Shown: one piece after another, positions 40,401 to 52,400 of the stretch
Layout: every line of letters begins with the position of its first letter
How positions within the stretch are numbered: position 1 is the first letter of the stretch
Assembly (NCBI GenBank): GCA_030407085.1
Contig: CM059583.1
Coordinates: 21,736,001 to 21,800,000, forward strand
DNA from: Trichopria drosophilae
Taxonomy: Eukaryota > Arthropoda > Insecta > Hymenoptera > Diapriidae
Length of the DNA stretch: 64,000 bases
Direction: 5' to 3'
Made by a program: the position numbers and the translations under genes
Notes under the pieces: model-generated
Database searches by the model: none
Told to the model about the DNA's origin: nothing
Seen by the model: the letters and a program-made list of their open reading frames with translations, nothing else

Positions 40401-43400
40401 AATAATTCAGGAGCTCCAACGTGGAATATATAGTGTACGTGTAGTATTGCAGGGAGTAATGCCCGAAGAAATCGCAGGACGTGTAGTCGGATTGGGACGT
40501 AGCTGTTGTTTGCTTTTGGTTTGGTTTCTGTCGGCACAACACGTCACGTGAAAAAAGCACCTCGAGGCCATTCGCCGAACAAAGCATTGGTTTGATTTGT
40601 ATCCCTGTGCGCATCAGGGGCGCTGCTTTTTTTTTTAATAGTCTAGTCCAGAATTGCGAGAAACGTCCACCGAACGATGGATTAAATGAGGCGTTAAACG
40701 ACATCTTTCAAGTTTTTTAGTTTTTTTCTTAAGAAAAAGAATTAATCTGTTCGTGAGTAGTTTATGAAACATTTTTTTCGTCATTAGAAATATATTAGAT
40801 CACGTTTTTAAGAAAATAACGGGTTGTTTTTGATAAGATTGTTTAGCAATACTATGTTTATTAATACCGTTTTTAATCTAAAAAATGACAATAATTAAGA
40901 GAATTCTTATTTTAAGAATGATTTTGTAAGTTTAGTTAAGGGATAATACCACTATAAATCTAGTGAAAAAAAGGAAATTAATAAATTTGATTGCAGTATC
41001 AGGATAGATTTAAGTAGTAACAGTCGTCACCGAGGTGTCTGACGAATACGGACTGTTACTACTTACGCTTTTATATATTTAATACTACTTTTTTTTCACT
41101 TTTCCACGTTATAAAATAACCGAATTGGCTATTTTTTATCGGCTAAGTTCCATCGCGAGGAAAACAAGAAGATCATGCGTAACCTTTAGTGAAAAAAGTC
41201 ACATTATAGTAGATATTAATTTTTAATCATTTAACGTCAAGTTCTATTTTTTTACCTGCTGCAGAAAAAATCTTCACTCATTAGGTTAGACGCAAGTGAA
41301 TGTTGCAAGTTTTATTATTTGTCATAAATTTAAGTTTTTTAATTGGAATAAAAATTTTGTTTATTGACGTTTCTGGCAATCATAAATGGAAGGTTGACAA
41401 TCCCTCCCATTATTATCGTCCCGGTTTTTTGGGTAAAAATCGTACCATGGACGAGTAAAAGCGCGGTTTGCGAAGCAGTTGCAGCGTCATTTTTAGCGAG
41501 GCACGTGTAGTTTCCGTTATGCTTCGGCGATGCTCTCGTGATCCTAAGGGCCAGATCGAATTCTCCGATCTGATTGGTGCTGGCCTGTGAGGAATTTAAA
41601 GGTTGTCCGTCTTTTAACCAAACGATCTTTACTGGAGGATCGCCTTCGCTGACGACGCAAGTCACGTGAACTCTTGCACCTTCGTGGATATTCGCGGGAA
41701 AGCTAAACTGATCGATTTTAGGCGGGACTGCAAATTACACAAAAAATCGATGCATTTTAGTAATTTACATCAAAAGTATGAAAAGATGGACGATGATGGT
41801 TTTATGATGAGGTATTTTTTCAATCGAATTTGTTTATAGTATAACGATTTCTTAAGTCATTTTTAATAACTTACAAGCAAGACCAATAACATGTTTATAT
41901 ATACTATAGAACACAGGAATTGCTTTGTTAATTCCCATCAATAATTTTCCACATAATGTAAATTTTGCTTTGATAACGTATATTGTATAATTGGGTCACT
42001 TTCATTTGAATTTTGTTTTCATTTGACATTTTTATATCGAAGGTGACAAAGAATTTTACTGGAAATTTTCAGACCGCGAGAATAATAATTTACTAAAAGC
42101 CAATAAATATGTATTTGCTTAGCACTCACGGAGCTGTTCATTAACTTCCGACTGACGCTTGCTACAGGTATACAAATAACATGCAAATTGACTGCATCAT
42201 TCGTGTACCCAGCGGCAATTTATAACTTTTCGATGAAAATTTCTGTTTGTCGATGTTTTATTATTAAAATCGGTAAAGTATGCGTTTTTTGACGATCGCA
42301 AAATGACGAGGTAATTTTAAAAGTCCATAATTTCATGTTTTTGTTATTTATGGCGGTATTTTATTGCGGTAAACGTATTTATGAGAAAGAGAAATTATGG
42401 AATTATCACTTCGAATTTCTGGACTAATCATACTACACATTTTATTGTATTAGCAGTAAAATTCTTAGTTACCTATAATTAATGAATCTAGTAATCTTCA
42501 TTTACAATAATGATTAAGAAAATTGAGCTTGATTTATTTATTTCTTATTAACTTACTTTGGAAGTCACGATAATTGTATTTCAATACAGTGACGTTCATT
42601 ATATAAGCTATTGCTAACTATATCGAAGCCGTTAATTTCAAAACTGTTTTTTAATTAAATTTTTAGTTGTACTGCTAAAAGTAGCCTATGTGTTCTGAAT
42701 AATTAAATTTGTATGTTGTAAGTCATTCATTTTTTTCGTGATCTAATTTTTACTTTTATTTTTTCATCTTTTAATTATAGGTATCAAAAGCTTATATTTG
42801 TCCGAGACATCTAATTTTGACTACAATAAGTATTGTTTATATCTACTATAAAATTTGTAAAGTTAATCTAACCCATCCTATCGATTAATTATTAAATATT
42901 TTCCGTAAATAAGATTAACAGAAAAATATTTCATCATGCTAAATATTTGGTATTAAAACTATTGGTAAGGTCTTATTACAATGTTGGGTAATATTATAAT
43001 ATTTCACAAATTCGAATGAATAAATATTATTTAATCCTCGAGTTTGAAGAAACCTGAAAATTGTTGTAAAATAATTAAATGTTAGTAGTGTATTTTTATT
43101 CAATATATATTATTGTACTGAAGCTTGGAGTTTCCTGAAATAAATTAACGATTTATAATAGAATGATTTTATGTATATAAAATAACATTGTGACCGTCGA
43201 TACTAAATCATTTTGAAGTCATTCTAAAAGTCTGAAATATCTAATTTTATAGTTAACAAATCTGTGGTCCAAATTAATATTGGGACTAAGATGTGATTAA
43301 TAAGAATGAAAGTTAACTTATATACACGGAAAAAAATTGTCTGGGTTCTGTCTAAAATCCAGATTTGTGATAATCACAAATCGACAAATATGTATTAAAC

Positions 43401-46400
43401 CCAAACTTATATTTGACAATCACAGCAAATTTTGTGTGACAAACAAAAGAAGGCTGTGATGATCCCAAACCTATGAGTTTGTGATTATCAAAAACCTGGT
43501 TTTTGGGAAAAACCTAGTTAATTTTTGTCCGTGTACCGGATAAAATACAATTCAGTATTGTATAATACAAAAAAGTATTATAATTTAGCAGAATTAATTA
43601 TATGTACACTATTTGAAATCCAATAGTTCGCTTTATTCCTTGACTATTAATCGTCTTTTCTTCTTGACCCATATTAACCGAATAAATAGAGTACTACTAA
43701 TTACACAAATCGTATTATGTTATGTTACCAGTATTATCACTAATTATAATTGGTGATTTATAAGCTTATTCGTCAAGTATCGTAAATTAAATAACGTTTT
43801 TGATCCTGATTTGCTTTATTTTCAGTTTAGGAGAAATGTATCACTGCAATAATTCAGACAAATGAATTCTATGAACAAGAAAATTAACACATATGAACAA
43901 ACATTAAATTATTATATTCTACAATATATCTTAATTAATGTATTATATATAGGAACTACTGATTGGTTTCTCGAATTATGATCTGAAAAAGCGTAATTTG
44001 ACTAAAAAATAGCAGAAAGTGATATTGTGATATTACGAAATGATCTTATGTTTACATTAATATACATGTTCTTCAAAATACAACTAAATAAAGCTTTCAC
44101 CATTTTCAGATAATGTTTATCAAGTAATCTATTAACTACGAAACGTAATAAAGTTATTTATAGGGATCATAAAGAGCTAATATACGGAATGTGTAATATG
44201 AATTAAGAAATTAATTTTGTACTTAGATTGAACATTTTGCTAATACTTCAACGTCGTTTCTTAAAAGCACCATTAAAATGGAAAATGGGAATCGGTTAAG
44301 TGACGGTACCGCCATAAAAGTTTTAAAACTTTCCTTGCGCTAGTGGGTACTGATGAGGTAGTTGATACTCATGAATTACTTGAGCTTAATGCTTCAACAA
44401 CTTACATATCAAGTACATTGTTGGTTTCTCAACACGTGAATCGTAGTCTCCAACACAGTAACTTTGTTTTTAGTGCTTTTTAGCCAAATTTAAGCTTTTA
44501 CATATTTGTGCACAAATTTATTTACGGTTATTTTCATGGACTTTGGGAATAATGAAAGAAAAAATGATGGATGTTTGTTATTTCCTCACAAGACGAAAAT
44601 GAAATATAAGAAAAACATATCTAAAATTAATAACGAAACTTAAGAATCTTAGGCATTATTCAAAAACGGAGTTGTCAGAATCGAAGATTAACATGAAGTC
44701 AAACAGAATTCTTAACTTAAAGTAAGAATAAGGAAACCTATTTAATTGTGTGTTTAATTCTGACAACATTTCAATAATTGTGCTAATGAGCACGAAATAA
44801 TATTTCATAAAAATTGGTTTTGTATGTTCCATTTTTACTTTCTAAGTATAAACATTAAAAAGCATTGATATTTAAAAATGCTTTTTTGATGAACAAATTA
44901 CATGGAATTTTAATATGTCCGTCATAAAAAAGGTAGACAAATTGGATTTCCGGACAAAATGAAGAATAAGTTCGAGAATATAAGTTAATCGACACGACAC
45001 TGGCCTCATTTTACTATCGAAGTTATCCATTTTTTAAAAATAATGTTTATTGAATTTTCAACATGATTGTTTTCTCTAAATATGCAAAAAAAAATTAAAA
45101 GGGAATTGAACCCTATTATACTCATCAGCTGGGATGTGTAATATTCTAATTTTATTTTTAACAATTTGAATATTATCTTAACACAAAAGAATAAGATACA
45201 AATATATTTTTTGAAATATAAGGGTAAACTTTATATCAGCGGGCTTTGTTTCGAATAACAATAAAATTACAATTTATCAAAGAGGGGTCGAGAGAAAGAG
45301 AAAACCCCTTGGGGTCAAAACCTGTTTCGATGCGAAGCCCCATTAATGTTCCTTGAAAACGTGGATGTGGAAATTTCCCGATGTGATTTCAGCGGACTCG
45401 ATTTCCTAGAATGGTGGCTGGTTCGTCGTCAACTGTTACCTTTTCCATAGGCGAAAATGTTTCACCAGCACTCCTGTTTCGGGGCTACGGGTTGGAGTGA
45501 AACTCAAGCAGAGGAGAAATATCCAATGGTTAGAGGCGTTCAAGTAGAGTTCTCCAACATTGTGAATGAACTATGAAAATGAATGCTCACCTCGTGTAAT
45601 GCCGAGGAGAAAAGATGCTCCTCATGGCCCAGCACTGGGCGCTCCTCGGCTTGTGCATATAAATCGTGACAGCATTCAGATTTTCCGCCAATTGAAGAAG
45701 CCTCACAATGCAACTATTGGTGTACTTGGTTGTACATCGTCGGTTTTATTTCCTTTAACTTCTTACTATTATATTTCCAGAAAGGACCTCCAGATTTAGA
45801 AGTATAATTGCGACTGACTGTCTTCGCGAAGTGCCTTCTCGCAGCTCCCCCCGTTCCCACTTCTTAAACAATCCCCTCTATCAATCCACTCTAATACAAG
45901 TGTTCAACATTTATCCCCATATACATTTTACCACCACTATCCTATTATTCTCTTTCCCTTTACATTCATAGCGCTCTCTTTCTCTTTACAATTATCGCGT
46001 ATAATGTCACATTACAGATGGAATTTAACCCTCTCCCATAATTCTTAGAAAATCTTTGCGAAATAAGGAATAATATATGCCGATGATTAATTAAACATTT
46101 TTTATTACTTTACAAATATTTTAACAACTTACAAACCAAAAATACAGTTGGAATTTCTAAAATATCCCCAGTACAATGTACTGAATATTAAATAGGCACC
46201 ATTTATATATTCGAAATAACCTACTCTATTGTAAATACTAACAATTAATGTAATGCTTTAAATAATATTCAACCTAAATATTCCTATTATAAATTAACAA
46301 AATTTATTAGGAGTATACAGTAAAATTATAAATATATTAAAGAGAAATATTATTTTAAATATCTCGAGTAATGTCGTCACATTTCTAACGTTACCGATTT

Positions 46401-49400
46401 GTAGGCCACCATAATAGTAAAATACAGTTGTTTTAATTTTATATTGAATGTATTTTTTTGCTTATTGTTATATTAAATTCAAAATGTTGGAAAATAATTA
46501 AATAATTCTCCGTGCCACTATTCCTTATTTTTGAAATTCATAATAATTTATATTAGTAGTGTCAATTCTTATTCGTAATTTCATTTTTAATATAAAAAAT
46601 TCAAAAGAAAATTCCAAACCTCCGACATTTGATTTTTCCGGGAATATGAATGTAACATTTACAGAGAATAGTCCTAAAGTTCCACTGGAATAATCCATAC
46701 ATACTTAGGGAATAAAGTGTGCTACGTAGTTTTTCCTGGCAATGTATGTAAATAAATTCATTAAGCTTTTTTATGCCTTTCTGGTGTACATCAGAATAAA
46801 GAGAATATTCTACAAATTTTACTTAGTTTATTCACCATAAATCCGTGGTATAATTATTCTCTTACGCGAATATTTGGATTTGAAACAATGATTACTTATT
46901 TAAATTTCAATTTTGTTATTTTTAAACTTTATAGTCGGACACTACTAAAAATAATACTTTAAAATTGGGAATTTTCAATAGTGTTCAAAAGTGAATGCGA
47001 TTTATTTCCAAATCACAATTTTGTAGTAAAATGAGGATTGTAGAACTATTTGCAATCGTTTTCAATTCAGTATTTTGGTGTATTATTAACTGCCCAACAT
47101 TGTGCAGAGAAATGGTTTAAAAAATGAAAATAAGAATCGTTGAATTGAAGGATTAAAATAAATGTTTCATATAATATAATATGCAGTATTTAAATATATA
47201 TATATATATATGTTTATAATGAAATGATGGATTGTTATATCAATAATGCTCCTAAGGAGGTGTTTTTTTCTGTAAGCCGCAAAAATTTTATACGAAAAGA
47301 AGTATTTTGTTATGGAGATAAATTAAATAAAAAATAATAATAATAACATTGTGAAGAAATAAATATTCATTTGAAGTCCCTTATTCCGCCTCAGATTAAA
47401 ACATATTTTTAATTATTTATTTGTTTAATATAAAATAAAGTGAAAACTAATAGGATAAAGTTTAATAATAAATTAAAATAAATTTTGAAAGGAACGGAAA
47501 ATGTCTGACCATACAGTCTGTTACTACTATACAATTTTATTGCGCTAATCATTTTATACATATATGTTGAATAGTTATTTATTTCTTGCATTGAAAATCA
47601 CAATATATATCCTTAAAACAAAAATATAATGCGTTTTAGTACTTATAATAGTCATTTTTACTGGTCGCGCGTCCAAAACTATGACCGTAGAGCAATTGCA
47701 CGTTCAGTAGTAACAGATAATTCGGTCGGACTACATTCTGCGCGCATAAACCAGTAACCGATTTAGGATTTACTTTCACCCGATCTCACTACACTTTTTT
47801 ATAACAAGTTGTTTGTAAAGTAGATGTCATACTTTTCATTCTCAGTTATTATTAAATCATATATTCCGGTTGTTCTGAAATATATGACTACGCAACCTTT
47901 GCAGATTGGATTTCTAAGGAATTGAACTCCATATTACTTAGGTAATAACACATTTTTGTTCGTGTATATAAAGTTAATCATACAATAAGAATAGTCAGAA
48001 TAATTGTATAATGAGAATAAACTTTCTTAAAATGTATAATATTGTATTAAGATTTATAATACACATCATCATTATTTTAGGTCTTTTCATGAAAATTTAA
48101 TAGGAATAACATTTCATATACAAATTTTTTAAATGTATGTATGTTTAGAATCATTATGAATTCCTTCATAGTTTAGTCATATAATATAATTAACAAGTCC
48201 TCTGTTCAAAAATTTAATTTACTGCAATATAATAATATACTGGTAACATAACTATACATTCATACCGGAAATTGTACAACAAATTATCGATAATAGAATG
48301 CTATTAACATTATTTTATTAATTTAGTGTAAATTGAGGTACTATATCGTATATTAATTAAAACTTTGGGATGAATCAAGTTAATGAGCGGAACGTACCTT
48401 TAACGTCGATGCGGACGGTCTGGGAGTCGAAACGACCCTGTTGATTTTTTGCCGTACAACTATAGGCGCCTCTATCCGTGTTGCTGTCCACGCGATGCAG
48501 AATCAATGTGCCGTTGGACGAGACTTCCTGCCGTCTGCTGGTTGGCAAAACTTGGCCGTCTGCAGCCAAAAGTCACCGAGACGAATTCGATTAAGCGCAC
48601 GAAACGTGGATGTATATACATATATCTATATACAGGTCGGCTGCGAAACTTTCCGACTAGGTTCGCTACTTTGTCCGGAATACTTTTGGAAAGTCCCGCT
48701 GCTACAAGCGGCTTTATACCCCAACCATTCCCTAACCTTATTCCTATCATCCGCGGCATCATAAACTGCTTGAAAATACTCCGTCGTGAGAGAAAATCAT
48801 AGACTCGTGCGACTTTCGATTCACAGCTCGCTGTTCTAAAGTTTCACTCGTCTTTTTTCTCTTCTAAGTGCACTTTAGGTTTTTCGAATGGCCGAAGAAG
48901 AACAATGGTCAATATGTTGACAGAGTTTTTCCTGGTCAGTTGATCAATTTCCCAAGGAAATTGCATTAGATTTTATTTTATTTTTTGTTTGCTATTCATT
49001 TATAAGAGTACTCTGTACTTCCTGTTTATATTCACTTAAAGAAGTATGTCTTAATAGGTAAATTAATATGAGTTAGCAATGACATCAATAATAATGAGTT
49101 ATTTATACCGAGATATTACATATGAAATTTATATTAGACCACCTAACACGAATAAAGGAATTTAGAAGCGTTCGTTTATTATTGTCCTTGTCGTTTTGTT
49201 GTTTATCATTTTGCATATTTGTTGCTTTCATAATTCTGTAAGGAAGCACTTTTGGTACTACAGTGAGATGCCTGACCATTGCGGAACAATACTACAGAAA
49301 CCTATGAAGCGTATTAATTTAAAGGGATTCTAAATCCGATCGACAAATTACAATTGGGTTAGCCTAGATTCCTTCATTATCCACGAAGCGGCAGGTCGGT

Positions 49401-52400
49401 TGTCATAAATTTCTGAAATGCTATATTAAATTCCCAGTCCTATTTTCGTCGTCCACAAAAAGCATATAAAACCCATGCGGAATTAACTAAACATATTCAA
49501 TTCTGCTCTTTTTTGAACTATTTTAACGAAATTTTATTTGCATGTCCAAACTATTTTCAGGTTAAAATAGCTCATAATTGAATTGAAATGTAGAAAAATA
49601 TTACACAAAATTTATTGCAAATCGTAATTATCACGAAAAATTCTCGGTACATCTCCTGGTTCAAAACCCCCATAGAGCCAGTACTGTGAAGTAGTATCGT
49701 CCAATTTTAGTCAGACCCTCAAATTCGCTGTATTTTCTGGAAGGTTTCGAACGAACCATAGAAATAAAAAGACGCACTAATTGCATGCGATCGCCTCTTC
49801 ATTTCCACTCTATTAACTGAAATAATGGACTCTTACCCTTTTCCCACGTAATTGAGAGAATCGGGAATCCAGCAACGGGACATTTAATGACGGTCGTCTC
49901 ACCGGCCACGGCTGCGTAGTTCCCCATAGGCCTGACATGGGGCGGGCCGTAAATGTTGAGACGCGCACCATGTTGCGTTTTGGCCACTCGATTCACCGCA
50001 GAACATCGATATTCCCCTCCGTCCTCTATCCGAACAGCGCTTATGTTCACGTGGGATATTACGTCACCGTGAACCGTCACGTATTGGCCGATCATGAACC
50101 TGGATGAGCACCAATGAAAGAACGAGTAATGAAGCGGAAAATTACAGTCTATTATTCGCTCTAATAAATTTTTTCTTCGAGCAAAGATACAGCAGGTCTG
50201 AGAAAGATAAAATTAACGTTCAAAATTGGGAAGATTCGAGTTTTATCGAAATCTTTTCGTAACTAATTTTTTGCGGGACTTTTAATGTTTGTGTTGTGTA
50301 CATTTACTTGGCTCCACGTCTTTATTTCAGGTAAAAACTACTCACACGAATAAATAGAACACGACAATTCATCACAAGACAAAATATTACATGGACAAAT
50401 AACCACAATCAAACATATTACTGCTACAAAAAACTAGCCCAATAAACAATTGAACATTATACACGGAAATTCATGCAAGTCTTTTGTTGCAGCCGTTTTA
50501 GCGCCAGGACGTTTTAGCCCCGCCCTTTTGGCTCCCCCGTTTTGGTGCCAGTCTATTTGACCTGATTGTCCTTGGTTTTTGTCGCAAGTATTATTTTAGA
50601 TTAAAATTCGTATATTGAAATGGAGGAAGCTGAGAAATGGCATAACGTAACCTAACCAGTAATAACTCCACTTACTCCTAATAATGCATAAATGAACATC
50701 TCTGAACAGGGATATTTTTAAATGTGTGGTATTTTGTCGATGTGATATTTATCATTGTAATAATTTCACGTGTGATCAAATGTCCGTGATATTTTCTCGT
50801 GTCATCATTTGTCCGTGAAATAAAGACGTAATACCCGTTTGTTTATACAATTTACTTGATGGCTTGTCAGGAATCAGTAATAGGATTTGATAGATTATTC
50901 TTAATCTTACACTGAAGTTCTATTAAGATCAATTAATTAGAATTTAGAATGTTATATATTGGAATCAATAATATAATGTTTTTTCGTAAAGGAATTTAAT
51001 TACTTGAAGACAAATATACTGTGCTATTACGCTTTTTGTAATTTGCTACAAATCTATTAGAAGGAATCCGAGTTTACCTGTCGTTTTGTGGAAGCGCAAA
51101 ACCATCAAGGGTCCATGTGAAGTGCGGAGTAGGATTTCCAGTAGCGATGCACTTTAGGGAGACCGACGGGCCTGGCTGTATGGTCTGTTCGATGAACTTG
51201 TAAACTAGTTGGGGAGCCGCATCTGAATATAACACAAGAGGCACTCTACTTCAATAAATGCCCTCTTATCACGTTTCACAATAAACTGCTGACGATATCG
51301 CGAACGTCAGGAAAATGATTGTAATCCATTTTCATTGTTTAGAACTTTCAACAGAATGTAATTTTTAGTAAGAAATATTTTATTATTTATTTACAACATT
51401 GTTTACAAAATATATACGACAGGAAATAATAATGACTATAAATATAAGAAATAATGTCTCTTATTCATTTTTGTCACTCTTCAAAGTCGGTAACTTGCAT
51501 AATTCTACGAAATTTCTTAAAAAACAATTTTTTACTTAGCAGAACAATATTATCGAGTCCATTAAGTCTAAATATATTGTTCAAAGCATGTTAAACTCAA
51601 CTTAACGTTACTTAAAAAAAAATGTTGAAAAACATTTCGTGGTCTTCTACTAATTCTAAAATGGTTTTGTTCAGCCACAGTTTTTCAAAAAGTCATTTTA
51701 TCTTTATTTTCAAATTGTTAATATATACATTTTAATGTTCAAATCTCGTAGACAAGATTTTTGTACTTCAAACCAGAATTCTGAAACGATTTTAATGTGA
51801 AAAATGAACAAAATGACACTTGGAAAATAAATGCATTTTGGAAATGATTTGGAAATGAGTTCAGTTAATTTCACGTCAGATATCTACTTTGATATTTTTT
51901 TAACTTTTTTCATACAAAATACAACTGTTGAAAACCGATGTGGAAAAAGATCCATTCAGAACTTAATGGGTTAAACCACTATAAAAGAGCTTCCATGTCC
52001 CGTTGCTGACAGTATATCCAACCCATTGAATTCAGTATTCTGATTCGTAAAGTGATGTTTTGTATAAATAAAAAGTTCGCCAGTCATTTTATCAGAAATT
52101 GTTAGAGATTCATTTGATTTATATTTGTATGAAAATGATTGAATTCGATAACGTCGAAATTAAATCTTATTTATTCTGATGTAAGAAGATCAACAAGAAA
52201 TACGTTTGGACGCCTCCTGGATATGAACGAAGTAGAAGAAACGTAATTTCGTCATCCCATTACTGTAAACACATGTTCCAATGGTGTAAAACCACCAGTT
52301 CATTCTCCCTACAACGTAAGCCACCGCACAGAAGAAAGTTTGCTGCTGAATACGAAATCGAGTTAGACTGGTTGAATTAAGTTGGAATTAGTTTGCCACA

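Noticed and set aside
40303..40704. 133-codon minus-strand frame as a third Ig7 alternative
   Set aside because: No Cys-Trp-Cys Ig pattern, no VPP start and no acceptor/donor pair in phase 1.
38819..41727. Dscam1 as the identity of the gene
   Set aside because: Only two Ig7 exons are present and Ig4-Ig6, Ig8 and Ig9 are constant. The tail ([22 protein letters not shown]) is of Dscam2 type rather than Dscam1. The Ig2/Ig3 region is outside the window, so this rests on Ig7 and the tail.
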